Positions 14,231 to 24,360 of a DNA stretch of 64,000 nt are shown here, piece after piece. Below the pieces are notes generated by a model, which saw only the letters and a list, made by a program, of their open reading frames with translations, searched no databases and was not told where the DNA came from. Numbering within the stretch: position 1 is the stretch's first letter; the number at the start of each line of letters is the position of its first letter. Both the position numbers and the translations under genes were made by a program. The stretch is taken from assembly GCA_020161575.1 (NCBI GenBank), contig JAIUNR010000001.1:310001-374000 (forward strand). The letters are read 5' to 3'. This DNA comes from Pseudomonadota bacterium (GTDB taxonomy: Bacteria > Pseudomonadota > Alphaproteobacteria > Rhizobiales > Beijerinckiaceae).

Positions 14231-17200
14231 ATGACCTTCACCGTCAACGGTTCCGAAGTCCGCGCCGCGCTCGAAGCTGCCGCGCGTGAGCGCATCCTCG
14301 TGCTCGATGGCGCGATGGGCACGGAGATCCAGAACCGCAAATTCTCCGAGGAGGATTTCCGCGCCGAGCGCTTCAAGACGTGGAATCACCCGCTCAAGGG
14401 CAACAACGATCTGTTGATCCTCACCCAGCCGGATACGATCCGCGATATCCATCTCGATTATTTCATGGCGGGAGCGGATATCGTCGAGACCAATACCTTC
14501 TCCGGCACCTCGATCGCCCAGGCCGATTACGGCATGGAGGCGATTGTCTATGAGCTGAACAAGGAAGGCGCGCGGCTCGCGCGCGAAGCGGCCGTGATCG
14601 CCGAGCAGCGCGACGGGCGGCGGCGCTTCGTGGCCGGTGCCGTGGGGCCGACCAATCGCACGGCCTCGATCTCGCCCGATGTCAACAATCCCGGTTTCCG
14701 CGCCGCGAGCTTCGACGATTTCGTCGCCGCTTATGGCGAGCAGATCCGGGGGCTGATCGATGGCGGTGCCGAGATCATCCTCATCGAGACGATCTTCGAT
14801 ACGCTCAACGCCAAGGCGGCGGTTTTCGCGGCCAAGCAGATATTCGCCGAGACCGGCAACGAATTGCCGATCATGATTTCCGGCACGATCACCGATCTTT
14901 CGGGGCGCACGCTTTCCGGCCAGACGCCGACGGCCTTCTGGCATTCGCTGCGCCATGCCGAGCCTTTCACCATCGGACTCAACTGCGCGCTGGGCGCAAG
15001 GGAGATGCGCGCGCATATCGCCGAAATCTCTCGCGTGGCGGATACTTTCGTCTGCGCCTATCCCAATGCGGGCCTGCCGAACGAGTTCGGCCTTTATGAC
15101 GAGAGCCCGGCGGCGACAGCGGCCCTGATCGCCGAATTCGCCGATGCCGGGTTCGTCAACATGGTCGGCGGCTGCTGCGGCACGACGCCGGCGCATATCA
15201 AGGCGATCGCGGAGGCGGTAGCCGGCAAGAAACCGCGCGAAATCCCTCAGGTGAAGCCGCTTCTGCGTCTTTCCGGCCTCGAGCCCTTCGTGCTCGACGA
15301 GACCATTCCCTTCGTCAATGTGGGCGAGCGCACCAATGTCACCGGCTCGGCGAAGTTCCGCAAGCTGATCAAGGAAGGCCGGCTTTCCGAGGCGCTCGAT
15401 GTCGCGCGCGATCAGGTCGCGAACGGCGCACAGGTGATCGATATCAACATGGACGAGGGCCTGCTCGATTCCGAGAAGGCGATGGTGGAATTCCTCAACC
15501 TCGTCGCTGCCGAACCGGATATCGCCCGTGTGCCGGTGATGGTGGATTCATCGAAATTCCCCATCATCGAGGCCGGCCTGAAATGCATCCAGGGCAAGGG
15601 AATCGTCAATTCGATCTCCATGAAGGAGGGCGTCGAGAAATTCATCGCCGAGGCGAAGCTCGTGCGCGCCTATGGCGCGGCGGTGGTCGTGATGGCCTTC
15701 GACGAGAAGGGCCAGGCCGACACCTTCGCGCGCAAGGCGGAGATCTGCGCGCGGGCCTACAAGATCCTCACCGAGGAAGTCGGCTTCCCGCCGGAGGACA
15801 TCATCTTCGATCCCAACGTCTTCGCGGTCGCGACAGGCATCGAGGAGCATGACAATTACGGCGTCGATTTCATCAATGCCGTGGAATTCATCAAGAAGAA
15901 CCTCCCGCACGCGCATATCTCGGGTGGTATTTCGAACCTCTCCTTCTCGTTCCGGGGCAACGAGCCGGTGCGCGAGGCCATGCATTGCGTGTTCCTCTAC
16001 CATGCGATCAAGCTCGGCATGGATATGGGCATCGTGAATGCCGGCCAGCTCGCGGTGTACGACAATCTCGATGCCGAATTGCGCGAACTCTGCGAGGATG
16101 TGGTCCTCAACCGCCGCAAGGATGCGACCGAGCGCCTGCTCGAAGCCGCGCCGCGTTTCAAGGGAGACGGCAAGGGCGAGGTGCGCGTTCAGGATCTCGC
16201 CTGGCGCGAGGCGCCGGTCGAGAAGCGCCTCGAACATGCGCTGGTCAATGGCATCACCGAATTCATCGAGGTTGATACCGAGGAGGCGCGCCAGCAGGCG
16301 GTAAAGCCGCTCCACGTGATCGAGGGGCCGCTGATGGCCGGCATGAACGTGGTGGGCGATCTCTTCGGTGCCGGCAAGATGTTCCTGCCGCAGGTGGTGA
16401 AATCCGCCCGCGTGATGAAGCAGGCCGTCGCTTATCTCCAGCCCTATCTGGAGGAGGAGAAGCGTGCTTCCGGCCTCACCGAGATGCCTGCCGCCGGCAA
16501 GATCATCATGGCGACCGTGAAGGGCGACGTGCATGATATCGGCAAGAACATCGTCGGCGTCGTGCTCCAGTGCAACAATTACGAGGTGATCGATCTCGGC
16601 GTCATGGTGCCGAGCCAGACGATCCTCGAAACCGCCCGGCGCGAGAAGGCCGACATGATCGGCCTTTCGGGCCTCATCACGCCCTCGCTCGACGAGATGG
16701 TGCATGTGGCGAGCGAGATGGAGCGCGAAGGGTTCAAGATTCCGCTGCTGATCGGCGGCGCTACCACGAGCCGCGTCCATACGGCGGTGAAGATCCACCC
16801 GGCCTACAAGGCGGGGCAGGCGGTCTATGTCACCGATGCATCGCGCGCGGTGGGCGTCGTTTCGACGCTGCTCTCGCCGGAGAGTAACGACAATTACACC
16901 GCCTCCCTCAAGGCGGAATACGAGAAGGTGGCCGATGCCCATGCCCGCGCCGAGGCGGATAAGCAGCGCCTCCCGATCGAGAGGGCGCGCGAGAACAAGC
17001 TGAAGATCGACTGGGCGGCCTACACCCCGCCCAAGCCTGCTTTCACCGGCACGCGCATCTTCCAGACCTATGACCTCGGCGAACTCGCGAAATACATCGA
17101 CTGGACCCCCTTTTTCCAGACCTGGGAGCTGAAGGGCCGTTTCCCGGCCATCCTTGAGGATGAAAAACAGGGCGAGGCCGCCCGCGCCCTGTGGGAAGAC

Positions 17201-17968
17201 GCGCAGGCCATGCTCAAGCGCATCATCGACGAGCGCTGGTTCCAGGCAAAGGCGGTGATCGGCTTCTGGCCGGCCAATGCCGAGGGCGACGATATCCGCC
17301 TCTATACGGGTGAAAGCCGGCAGGAGGTGCTCACGACCTTCCACGGCCTGCGCCAGCAGCTCTCCAAGCGCGATGGCCGGCCCAATATGTGCCTTTCGGA
17401 TTTCGTTGCGCCCGCGGGCACCAAGCCCGATTGGCTCGGCGCCTTCGTCGTCACCGCCGGCATCGGCGAGGACCGAATCGCGGACAAGCTCAAGGGCAAG
17501 AACGACGATTATTCCTCGATCATGGCGAAAGCACTGGCGGACCGCCTCGCGGAGGCCTTCGCGGAGCGGATGCATGAGCGCGTGCGCAAGGAATTCTGGG
17601 GCTATTCGCCGGAGGAGAACTACTCCAACGAGGAGCTGGTTTCGGAAGCCTATGATGGGATCCGCCCGGCGCCGGGCTATCCTGCCCAACCGGATCACAC
17701 GGAAAAAGCACAGCTTTTCGAGCTTCTCCAGGCCGAACGGCGCATTGGCGTGCAACTCACCGAGAGCTTTGCCATGTGGCCCGGCGCCTCGGTCTCCGGG
17801 CTCTATTTCAGCCACCCCGAGAGCCATTATTTCGGGGTCGCGAAGGTGGAGCGCGATCAGGTCGAGGATTACGCCGCGCGCAAGGGCATGGAGATCCGCG
17901 CGGTGGAGCGCTGGCTCGCGCCTATCCTCAACTACGATCCGGCGAGCTATGTCGTCGCGGCGGAGTGA
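14231..17968 (+). CDS. metH: Cobalamin-dependent methionine synthase
   Basis: 1245 residues, full length for MetH, which transfers the methyl group of 5-methyl-THF to homocysteine through cobalamin. All four modules are present: the homocysteine domain with DGAMGTEIQ at the start and the zinc-ligand block [11 protein letters not shown] near 311; the pterin-binding domain (about 360-620, [10 protein letters not shown]); the B12-binding domain with the cobalt-ligand motif [11 protein letters not shown] near 766; and the C-terminal SAM-binding reactivation domain (about 930-1245, [11 protein letters not shown]). Some alphaproteobacteria split the activation domain onto a separate gene; here it is one chain. 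It is the last gene of the methionine operon. The cell therefore needs or makes cobalamin. Confidence 0.97.
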   Translation: MTFTVNGSEVRAALEAAARERILVLDGAMGTEIQNRKFSEEDFRAERFKTWNHPLKGNNDLLILTQPDTIRDIHLDYFMAGADIVETNTFSGTSIAQADYGMEAIVYELNKEGARLAREAAVIAEQRDGRRRFVAGAVGPTNRTASISPDVNNPGFRAASFDDFVAAYGEQIRGLIDGGAEIILIETIFDTLNAKAAVFAAKQIFAETGNELPIMISGTITDLSGRTLSGQTPTAFWHSLRHAEPFTIGLNCALGAREMRAHIAEISRVADTFVCAYPNAGLPNEFGLYDESPAATAALIAEFADAGFVNMVGGCCGTTPAHIKAIAEAVAGKKPREIPQVKPLLRLSGLEPFVLDETIPFVNVGERTNVTGSAKFRKLIKEGRLSEALDVARDQVANGAQVIDINMDEGLLDSEKAMVEFLNLVAAEPDIARVPVMVDSSKFPIIEAGLKCIQGKGIVNSISMKEGVEKFIAEAKLVRAYGAAVVVMAFDEKGQADTFARKAEICARAYKILTEEVGFPPEDIIFDPNVFAVATGIEEHDNYGVDFINAVEFIKKNLPHAHISGGISNLSFSFRGNEPVREAMHCVFLYHAIKLGMDMGIVNAGQLAVYDNLDAELRELCEDVVLNRRKDATERLLEAAPRFKGDGKGEVRVQDLAWREAPVEKRLEHALVNGITEFIEVDTEEARQQAVKPLHVIEGPLMAGMNVVGDLFGAGKMFLPQVVKSARVMKQAVAYLQPYLEEEKRASGLTEMPAAGKIIMATVKGDVHDIGKNIVGVVLQCNNYEVIDLGVMVPSQTILETARREKADMIGLSGLITPSLDEMVHVASEMEREGFKIPLLIGGATTSRVHTAVKIHPAYKAGQAVYVTDASRAVGVVSTLLSPESNDNYTASLKAEYEKVADAHARAEADKQRLPIERARENKLKIDWAAYTPPKPAFTGTRIFQTYDLGELAKYIDWTPFFQTWELKGRFPAILEDEKQGEAARALWEDAQAMLKRIIDERWFQAKAVIGFWPANAEGDDIRLYTGESRQEVLTTFHGLRQQLSKRDGRPNMCLSDFVAPAGTKPDWLGAFVVTAGIGEDRIADKLKGKNDDYSSIMAKALADRLAEAFAERMHERVRKEFWGYSPEENYSNEELVSEAYDGIRPAPGYPAQPDHTEKAQLFELLQAERRIGVQLTESFAMWPGASVSGLYFSHPESHYFGVAKVERDQVEDYAARKGMEIRAVERWLAPILNYDPASYVVAAE

Positions 17969-18021
17969 ACTGGCCCTTTACCGGCGTTGCGAGGTCAAGG
18001 GCTGCCCGATAAGCTGGCGGA

Positions 18022-18444
18022 ATGAGCATTTCCTTCCGCCAAGCCCGCCATGATGACCTTCCGCGCGTCAACACCATCCGCCACGCCACGGCCGAGAATC
18101 GTCTGTCCGATCCTTCCAGGGTCAGCCAGGCGGAGGTCGTCTGGTATCTTGAGAACGCGATCTTCCTCGTCTCCGAGGATGATGAGGAGGTGCAGGGCTT
18201 TCTCTGCGCCAACCCACAGAATTCCTATATCTGGGCGCTGTTCGTGATCGACGGCAAGGACGGCAAAGGCCACGGCAAGATGCTGATGGACGAGGCGGAA
18301 AAGCGCCTCGCCGCGCTGGGCCATCGCCAGATCTATCTCACGACCGGCCCCGGCACCCGCGCGGAGGAATGGTACAAGCGCCGCGGATACCGCGTCACCG
18401 GCACCGATTTCGGCGGCGATCTCGTGCTTGTGAAGGCGATCTAG
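18022..18444 (+). CDS. GNAT-family N-acetyltransferase
   Basis: 140 residues. MSISFRQARHDDLPRVNTIR is a typical GNAT start; the acetyl-CoA region appears as WALFVIDGKDGKGHGKMLMDEAEKRL at about 72-97 (the usual R/QxxGxG/A site, here GKGHGK), followed by the helix-strand end YLTTGPGTRAEEWYKRRGYR. Acetyl acceptor unknown. It begins 53 bases after metH on the same strand and could be co-transcribed, but no functional link to methionine is evident. Its TAG stop overlaps the TAG of the convergent amidase gene within the four bases CTAG (18441-18444). Confidence 0.88.
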   Translation: MSISFRQARHDDLPRVNTIRHATAENRLSDPSRVSQAEVVWYLENAIFLVSEDDEEVQGFLCANPQNSYIWALFVIDGKDGKGHGKMLMDEAEKRLAALGHRQIYLTTGPGTRAEEWYKRRGYRVTGTDFGGDLVLVKAI

Positions 18445-19277
18445 GCCGAAATTGGCTTTGCCAGCAACGATACGGCCCGCAGGGTCGCGATCGTCTCCCC
18501 ATCCGCCACGCCATCCACGCGCCCCTGCCGCCAATGGCGCTGGAAGGCGGTGACGACATCCTCCGTGCGCTTATCATAAACACCGGTCTGCTCGATGCCG
18601 TAGCCGAAGGCCGCGAACATCGATTGCAAAGCACGGACGGGCATCCCCTCGTCGCCGGGGCGGTAGGAGGGCGCGGCTGTCGGCATGGTCGGCGTGGCTT
18701 CCGGCCATAGCCCAACGCCTCCCGCCGCCAGTTTCTGCCACGGGAAACGCTCGCCCGGATCAACCTTGCGCCCCGGCGCCACATCCGAATGCGCGAGAAT
18801 GCGGCTATCGGCGATTTTCCAGCGCGCCTTGATATCCGCGACGAGGGCGATCACGGCGTCGATCTGGACGTCCGGGAAATCGGGATAGGCGCCCGGCTCC
18901 GGTGGCATTTTGCTCAGGTCATGTCCGATATTGACGATCTCGATCCCGATCGATCGCGCGTTGAGATCGGTCTCGCCATGCCAGGAGGAAACGCCGGCAT
19001 GCCAGGCACGGCGGATTTCCGGCACCATCTGGAAGATGCGGCCATCCTCGAAGACGAAGTAATGGCTTGAAACCTTCGAGAGCGGGTTGGCAAGCCAGAG
19101 CAGCGCCGAGGCTGCATCCTTCATGCCGGTATAATGGAGGATGATGCAATCCGGCCCGACCATGCCGGTGCGTTGCGAGGCGCTGCGCTCGTTATGGTTG
19201 GGCGAGGGAAAAATGCGCGCGGCGAGCGGGTAATCAGGGGCGAAGATTTCGCCTTGGGCGGTTTCTGAATCAGACAT
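18441..19277 (-). CDS. N-acetylmuramoyl-L-alanine amidase with peptidoglycan-binding domain (AmpD/AmiD type)
   Basis: 278 residues. An Amidase_2 domain spans about 40-185: CIILHYTGM carries the first zinc His (His48), SHYFVFEDGRIFQMV the substrate loop, and ILAHSDVAPGRKVDPG the late His and Asp. A PG_binding_1 domain follows (about 205-270, GMPVRALQSMFAAFGYGIEQTG). It cleaves the amide bond between MurNAc (or anhydroMurNAc) and the stem peptide. No signal peptide or lipobox is seen, favouring a cytoplasmic recycling role like AmpD, though AmpD proper usually lacks the PG-binding domain, so AmiD-like scavenging is the alternative. It is convergent with the GNAT gene. Confidence 0.88.
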   Translation of the reverse strand: MSDSETAQGEIFAPDYPLAARIFPSPNHNERSASQRTGMVGPDCIILHYTGMKDAASALLWLANPLSKVSSHYFVFEDGRIFQMVPEIRRAWHAGVSSWHGETDLNARSIGIEIVNIGHDLSKMPPEPGAYPDFPDVQIDAVIALVADIKARWKIADSRILAHSDVAPGRKVDPGERFPWQKLAAGGVGLWPEATPTMPTAAPSYRPGDEGMPVRALQSMFAAFGYGIEQTGVYDKRTEDVVTAFQRHWRQGRVDGVADGETIATLRAVSLLAKPISA

Positions 19278-19328
19278 GGCGGGAAATTACTCCCGCCATG
19301 TCGATTTTCAATATGGCTTAGCGCCGGA

Positions 19329-19619
19329 TCAGTAGTAGCGGCGATAGCGCGTGCAATAGGCGTTGCCATAGGCGTCATAGCGGACGCGGACGCATTCACG
19401 CTGCGGGCGGGTCGCGTCGGCGACAACCGCGCCGCCCACGCCACCGATGAGCGCGCCGGCGGCAGCGCCGCTCGCGCGGCCCGTCACCGCGGCGCCGATC
19501 AGACCACCGGCAATGGCGCCGACAGCAGCGCCCGAGGCTGCACGCTCTTCGCGCGCCGTGCAGGCGCCCAGGCTGGCGGCAACAACCGCAATCGCGGCAA
19601 CCGAAAGAATCTTACGCAT
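19329..19619 (-). CDS. Small glycine-zipper lipoprotein
   Basis: 96 residues. The first 20 (MRKILSVAAIAVVAASLGAC) form a lipoprotein signal peptide with lipobox LGAC, so Cys20 should be lipidated. Next is a glycine-zipper segment (SGAAVGAIAGGLIGAAVTG, then ASGAAAGALIGGVGGAVVA), which can pack in or on membranes, and a short C-terminal tail with two Cys and several Arg/Tyr. Such 17-kDa-antigen-like or YMGG-type proteins are common in alphaproteobacterial outer envelopes, mostly without known function. The start at 19619 is chosen because it gives the complete signal peptide; it has a GGGAGA site upstream. Apparently monocistronic. Confidence 0.82.
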   Translation of the reverse strand: MRKILSVAAIAVVAASLGACTAREERAASGAAVGAIAGGLIGAAVTGRASGAAAGALIGGVGGAVVADATRPQRECVRVRYDAYGNAYCTRYRRYY

Positions 19620-19766
19620 TTTTGTCTCCCTGTTCCGCCCGTTAGGGCATGAAAAAGCTTGCCGGGCGTTTCTTTCATGCTCCGCGGGTAAGCTCAAGTG
19701 CGATAACGCACAATCAAGGTATTAGTTCCACAAAATCTCCTGAAATAAGTGAATGCGCGGAAAAGA

Positions 19767-19803
19767 TTGACCTTTCACGGATTAGAGGCCAAACGGGCCT
19801 CAT
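19767..19803 (+). promoter_or_regulatory. Probable promoter of the RNase P RNA gene
   Basis: TTGACC at 19767-19772 is a good -35 box, placed 32 to 37 bases before the 5' end of the RNase P RNA. No clear TATAAT-like -10 box is seen. The rest of the gap 19620-19803 is AT-richer than its surroundings and holds nothing else recognisable. Confidence 0.4.
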
Positions 19804-20184
<381 letters not shown>

Positions 20185-20364
20185 ATAGCGTTTTCGGTGT
20201 GCGCCTTTGGCGCGGAATCCCGCGCATAAGCGCGGGCACCCTTCGGGCTGAGACAGGATCAGCGCCCGGTTGGCGAGGGCGGGAATACCCGGCCGTTTTT
20301 GGGCATGCACCTTGACCCGGCATGAGGAAGCATCACAAGATTCCTGCGGCGACGGGGGCTCGAT

Positions 20365-21993
20365 ATGCCGAATCATCTTTATTACGGCGACAATCTGACG
20401 GTGCTGTGCGACAGCATCGCCAGCGAGAGCGTTGACCTGATCTATCTCGATCCGCCGTTCAACTCGAATGCCAGTTACAACGTGCTGTTCAAGGGGCCAT
20501 CGGGCGCGTCAAGCGCGGCGCAGATCGAGGCGTTCGACGATACCTGGCACTGGAATGATTCAGCCGAGGAAGCCTTCGGCGAGGTGATCCGCTCCGGCAA
20601 TGCGGCGGCGGCCACGATGCTCAGGGCGATGCGCAGCTTTCTGGGTGACAACGACATGATGGCCTATCTCGCCATGATGGCGGTGCGGCTTCTCGAACTC
20701 CACCGCGTGCTCAAGCCCACGGGGAGCCTTTATCTCCACTGCGACCCCACCGCGAGCCATTACCTGAAGATTCTGCTCGACGCGGTGTTTGGGGCCATGA
20801 ATTTTCGGAATGAAATCATATGGCAGCGTGCGACCGGAAAATCTTTAATGAAGCGCCGCCTTCCGAATAATCATGATGTTCTTTTAGCGTATCATAAAAC
20901 TGACCAAGCGGTATGGAATGACAGATCGATCTATACTCCCTATGATTTGGACAATATACCTAAGAAAACGGCAATTAAATATTCTCACAAAGAACCTGGT
21001 GGGCGTTTATATAGACTAGATAGCCTTATAAATCCGAGTTCGAATCGTCCAAATCTGACATATGAATTTCTGGGTGTAACGAGGGTTTGGCGTTGGACTC
21101 GTGAGCGAATGCAGGCAGCCTATGAGGCAGGCATAGTTGTTCAGTCAGGGCCGGGCAAGGTTCCTCAACAAAAGCGATATTTAGACGAACAAGAAGGCAT
21201 AGCTCTGTCGGATGTCTGGACCGACATCTCCCCCCTGAACTCCCAAGCGCAGGAACGTCTCGGCTACCCCACGCAGAAACCCGTCGCGCTTTTGGAGCGC
21301 ATCCTCAATGCCTCCTCGAATCCCGGCGATGTGGTGCTGGACCCGTTCTGCGGCTGCGGCACCACGGTGCACGCGGCGCAGAAGCTCGGGCGGCAATGGA
21401 TCGGGATCGACATTACGCATCTCGCCATAGGCCTCATTGAAAAGCGTCTGCGCGATGCCTTCGAGGATGTGCGCTTCACCACCCATGGCGTGCCGCAGGA
21501 TCTTGAGGGCGCCAAAAACCTCGCCGCGCGCGGCCGGGAGGACAAGAACTACTATTTCGAATTCGAGAAATGGGCGCTTTCGCTCATCAACGCCCAGCCC
21601 GGCAACCTCTCCAAGAAAGGGGCCGACAAGGGCATCGACGGCAACCTCTATTTCGGGGCCAAAAGCGAGGGCCGCGCCATTATCTCGGTCAAGGCCGGGG
21701 ATAATGTGGGTGTATCGATGATCCGTGATCTCCGGGGAGTGATCGAGCGCGAGGGGGCCGGAATCGGCGTCTTCCTCACGCTTGCCGACCCCTCCAAGCC
21801 CATGATCACGGAAGCGGCCGGGGCAGGGCAATTCGAGCTGCCCGGCTTCGCGCCCGTGCCGCGCATCCAGATCGTCACCATCGAGCAGGCGATGGAACTG
21901 CGTGACCGGGCGGTGCGGCTGCCGGCGCGGCGTGATGATACCTTCAAGCGTGCCGCGCGCGAGAAATCGGACCGGCAGGGCGATCTTTTCTGA
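20365..21993 (+). CDS. Beta-class DNA methyltransferase (N6-adenine or N4-cytosine) fused to an Mrr-like nuclease domain
   Basis: 542 residues. The catalytic motif DPPF is at 29-32 and the SAM-binding motif DPFCGCGTT starts at 326, the order of beta-class N6/N4 methyltransferases, with the target-recognition region between them. Residues 400-510 look like a restriction nuclease domain: KGADKGIDGNLYF (Asp425) and IISVKAG (Lys443) fit the D...xVK pattern of Mrr-type PD-(D/E)xK enzymes, so this may be a one-protein restriction-modification enzyme. The stretch 20808-21210 (residues about 149-282) is strikingly AT-rich (41 A/T of 60 at 20941-21000) inside a GC-rich gene, suggesting exchange of the recognition domain. 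The target sequence is unknown. The gene stands alone, between rnpB and the dcw cluster. Confidence 0.85.
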   Translation: MPNHLYYGDNLTVLCDSIASESVDLIYLDPPFNSNASYNVLFKGPSGASSAAQIEAFDDTWHWNDSAEEAFGEVIRSGNAAAATMLRAMRSFLGDNDMMAYLAMMAVRLLELHRVLKPTGSLYLHCDPTASHYLKILLDAVFGAMNFRNEIIWQRATGKSLMKRRLPNNHDVLLAYHKTDQAVWNDRSIYTPYDLDNIPKKTAIKYSHKEPGGRLYRLDSLINPSSNRPNLTYEFLGVTRVWRWTRERMQAAYEAGIVVQSGPGKVPQQKRYLDEQEGIALSDVWTDISPLNSQAQERLGYPTQKPVALLERILNASSNPGDVVLDPFCGCGTTVHAAQKLGRQWIGIDITHLAIGLIEKRLRDAFEDVRFTTHGVPQDLEGAKNLAARGREDKNYYFEFEKWALSLINAQPGNLSKKGADKGIDGNLYFGAKSEGRAIISVKAGDNVGVSMIRDLRGVIEREGAGIGVFLTLADPSKPMITEAAGAGQFELPGFAPVPRIQIVTIEQAMELRDRAVRLPARRDDTFKRAAREKSDRQGDLF

Positions 21994-22032
21994 TCCGTAC
22001 GCCTTCTTAACCCTACCAGAACCTTTCCTTAA

Positions 22033-22067
22033 CGCCTCGGATTCACAATCCGAGGCGCGTGTCTTTT
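22033..22067 (+). terminator. Probable terminator after the methyltransferase gene
   Basis: Perfect 11-base stem CGCCTCGGATT (22033-22043) and AATCCGAGGCG (22047-22057) with a CAC loop, followed after four bases by a T-rich run TCTTTT (22062-22067). It separates the methyltransferase from the dcw promoter. The T-run is short and offset, so efficiency is uncertain. Confidence 0.55.
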
Positions 22068-22091
22068 CGGGCGAAAAGCACGTCGGTTGCG

Positions 22092-22131
22092 TTGACGCCC
22101 ATGAAATCCCATGCTAGCCCATATTAGCCCA
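22092..22131 (+). promoter_or_regulatory. MraZ operator (three TGGGN boxes) with upstream -35 box of the dcw promoter
   Basis: Three NCCCA pentamers (TCCCA 22107-22111, GCCCA 22117-22121, GCCCA 22127-22131) are separated by exactly five bases each. Read on the other strand they are TGGGC-N5-TGGGC-N5-TGGGA, the known MraZ-binding pattern upstream of mraZ. TTGACG at 22092-22097 is a good -35 box, placing the repeats over the expected -10 region and start site. The -10 itself is weak. This predicts autorepression of the whole cluster by MraZ. Confidence 0.82.
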
Positions 22132-22213
22132 AGAAATGTCGGCGATGGGGCGGGTGAATTGCCCGTCGGGATTGCCGTGCCGGCCGTATTGGCCGCGGGC
22201 GAGGCGTTGCGTC

Positions 22214-22696
22214 ATGCGTTTTTTGTCGACTCTTTCCGGCCGCCTCGACGGCAAGGGCCGGGTTTCCATCCCGGCACCCTTTCGGGCCGTGCTGGAGGTC
22301 GATGCGTATCCCGGTCTCTTCGTCCATCCCGCGCTGGAGGCTCCGGCGCTGGAAGCGGGCGGCAACCGTCTCCTTGCGGAGATCGACGGGCTGATCGCGA
22401 CTTATCCTCCCTATTCGGAGGCGCGCGATCTCATCGCGACGGCGCTTCTGGGCCGTGCGGAGGTGCTCAAGATCGACCCGGAGGGGCGCGTCAGCCTGCC
22501 CGAGCGCTTCAAGGCGCATGCGGGCATCACCTCCGAGGTGGTGTTCGTCGGGCTTGGGGACAAATTCCGGATCTGGGAACCGGGGCGGTTTTCCGCGCAT
22601 CTTGCCGAGGCAACGGCGAATTTGCGCGCGCTCAGGGCCGAACTCTCCGGGGCAAAGGGGGGCGCGGGTTCTGGCAGAGGGGGACCGGAGACATGA
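22214..22696 (+). CDS. mraZ: Transcriptional regulator MraZ
   Basis: 160 residues. Two SpoVT/AbrB-type half-domains: [22 protein letters not shown] at the N terminus and [16 protein letters not shown] near 81-96. In known systems MraZ forms a ring that binds the TGGGN repeats before its own gene and represses division genes; such repeats lie at 22107-22131. ATG at 22214 gives the family start MRFLST; upstream in-frame codons do not. It is the first gene of the dcw operon, overlapping rsmH by ATGA. The C-terminal 20 residues are low-complexity Gly/Ala. Confidence 0.95.
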   Translation: MRFLSTLSGRLDGKGRVSIPAPFRAVLEVDAYPGLFVHPALEAPALEAGGNRLLAEIDGLIATYPPYSEARDLIATALLGRAEVLKIDPEGRVSLPERFKAHAGITSEVVFVGLGDKFRIWEPGRFSAHLAEATANLRALRAELSGAKGGAGSGRGGPET

Positions 22697-23784
22697 TGGG
22701 CCACGGCTTTTCCACGAAGGGGGCCGATGGCGGACCGGCCGATCATGTCTCCGTCCCGTCCAATCCCGCTCCGCATATTCCGGTTCTGCTCGCGGAAGTG
22801 CTCGCGGCGCTCGGCGCCGAAGCGGGCGGCGATTTTCTCGACGGTACCTTCGGTGCAGGCGGCTATACCCGCGCGATCCTCGGTGCAAACCCGGCCAACC
22901 GCGTGCTCGCGCTTGATCGCGATCCAAATGCGATCGCCGGCGGACAGGCGCTGGTCGCGGAGGGCAGCGGAAGGCTGGTGCTGGCCGAGACGGAATTCTC
23001 CTGCATGGAAGATGCCGCGCGCGAGGCCGGTTTTGGCGCGTTCGACGGCATCGTGCTCGATATCGGCGTCTCCTCGATGCAGCTCGATCAGGCACTGCGC
23101 GGCTTCTCGTTCCGGCAGGACGGGCCGCTCGACATGCGCATGGCCGCCGAGGGCGAGAGCGCGGCGGATATCGTCAACCACGCCTCCGAGACGCGCATCG
23201 CGGATATTCTCTACCATTACGGCGAGGAACGGCTCAGCCGCCTCATCGCGCGCGCCATCGTGACGGATCGCAAGGCGAAACCCTTCGAGACCACGAGACA
23301 GCTCGCCGATCTGATCGGGCGGATCGTGCGCACGCGCCCCGGCGATATCCATCCCGCGACGCGCAGCTTCCAGGCCTTGCGGATCGCGGTCAACGACGAG
23401 CTGGGCGAGCTTGCACGCGCGCTTCATGCCGCCGAACGCCTGCTCAAGCCTGGCGGCAGGCTCGCGGTTGTGAGCTTTCACAGCCTCGAGGATCGCATGG
23501 TGAAGGTGTTTTTCGCCGCGCGTTCCGGTCGGGGCGGCGGATCGCGCTATGCGCCGGTGCAGGCCGCGCCTGTCACGAGCTTCCGCATCGAGGGCAAATG
23601 GCCGGTCACGGCAGGGGAGGCGGAACTTGCCGCCAATCCGCGCGCGCGCTCGGCGAAGCTGCGCGCGGCAATCCGAACTGAAACCGCGCCGGGAGACGAG
23701 GAAACTTCTGTCTTCGCGCTGGCTTCCCTGCCCGATGAACGCGCCTCGGCCTCGCGCGCGAAGAAGGGAAGGGGACGCCGATGA
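22693..23784 (+). CDS. rsmH: 16S rRNA (cytosine1402-N4)-methyltransferase RsmH
   Basis: 363 residues. Methylates N4 of C1402 in the P site of 16S rRNA. The N-terminal [10 protein letters not shown] and [16 protein letters not shown] (SAM loop), [25 protein letters not shown] and the [15 protein letters not shown] loop are all characteristic, as is [11 protein letters not shown] near the C terminus. It starts at 22693 with ATGATG; the first ATG overlaps the mraZ stop by ATGA, although the second is equally possible. It ends in another ATGA overlap with ftsL. Normal length and nothing odd. Confidence 0.96.
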   Translation: MMGHGFSTKGADGGPADHVSVPSNPAPHIPVLLAEVLAALGAEAGGDFLDGTFGAGGYTRAILGANPANRVLALDRDPNAIAGGQALVAEGSGRLVLAETEFSCMEDAAREAGFGAFDGIVLDIGVSSMQLDQALRGFSFRQDGPLDMRMAAEGESAADIVNHASETRIADILYHYGEERLSRLIARAIVTDRKAKPFETTRQLADLIGRIVRTRPGDIHPATRSFQALRIAVNDELGELARALHAAERLLKPGGRLAVVSFHSLEDRMVKVFFAARSGRGGGSRYAPVQAAPVTSFRIEGKWPVTAGEAELAANPRARSAKLRAAIRTETAPGDEETSVFALASLPDERASASRAKKGRGRR

Positions 23785-24359
23785 TCCGCCTCCTGAATGT
23801 GCTGGCGCTCGGCGCGCTGATCGCCTCGGCGACCTGGGCCTATTCGGTGAAATACGAGACCATCCTGGTCGCGGAGAAACTGAAGAAGCGTGAGGCCGAG
23901 CTTCACCGCGAGCGCGATGCCGTGACCATTCTCCAGGCCGAGTGGCAATTGCTCAACCGCCCGGCGCGGCTTCAGGCTTTGGCCAAGCCGGAAAGCGGCA
24001 TGCAGCAGATTTCGGCCCGGCAGGTCGCGAAACCCGCGGATATTCCGCATGGCGCGCCTGCTACGGCGGACCCGCTCGACCAGCTGCTGACCGGCTCGTT
24101 GCCGGCGACCGACAATCCGGCCAAGGGGGCGCCGAAAAATGCCGGGACGACCCCGGTGACGAAGCGTCCGGTGCCTGGTGCGGCAAAAACGGGCACGACA
24201 CCCTCGAATGCGGCGAGAACGCCGCCCAGAAATCCGGCTGTCGCGACTGCTGCCCCGGTTCGAATCACGCCGCCGGCGCGGATCGGACCGCCGCCGGGTG
24301 CGGAGGAGCGGGCCGGTGGCAACCCGCTGACCGGCCTTTTGAAGAAGATGTTCCAGTGA
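23781..24359 (+). CDS. ftsL: Cell division protein FtsL
   Basis: 192 residues. Single N-terminal membrane segment (about 3-22, [20 protein letters not shown]), then a coiled-coil stretch ([25 protein letters not shown] in two pieces, about 33-62) ending [13 protein letters not shown], the part conserved in alphaproteobacterial FtsL. The remaining 100 or so residues are Pro/Thr/Ala-rich and probably disordered, longer than in enteric FtsL. It is a bitopic divisome protein that works with FtsB and FtsQ to activate FtsW-FtsI. Identification rests on position between rsmH and ftsI and on the topology; primary sequence is poorly conserved in this family. Confidence 0.85.
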   Translation: MIRLLNVLALGALIASATWAYSVKYETILVAEKLKKREAELHRERDAVTILQAEWQLLNRPARLQALAKPESGMQQISARQVAKPADIPHGAPATADPLDQLLTGSLPATDNPAKGAPKNAGTTPVTKRPVPGAAKTGTTPSNAARTPPRNPAVATAAPVRITPPARIGPPPGAEERAGGNPLTGLLKKMFQ

Positions 24360-24360
24360 G

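Noticed and set aside
21041-21060. GAGTTCGAATC string resembling a tRNA T-loop
   Set aside because: It lies inside the methyltransferase coding sequence and no acceptor or anticodon arms can be drawn around it; no tRNA was found anywhere in the window.
22007-22033. Two TTAAC half-sites considered as a CtrA site for the dcw promoter
   Set aside because: They are 18 bases apart instead of seven, and lie at or before the terminator of the preceding gene.
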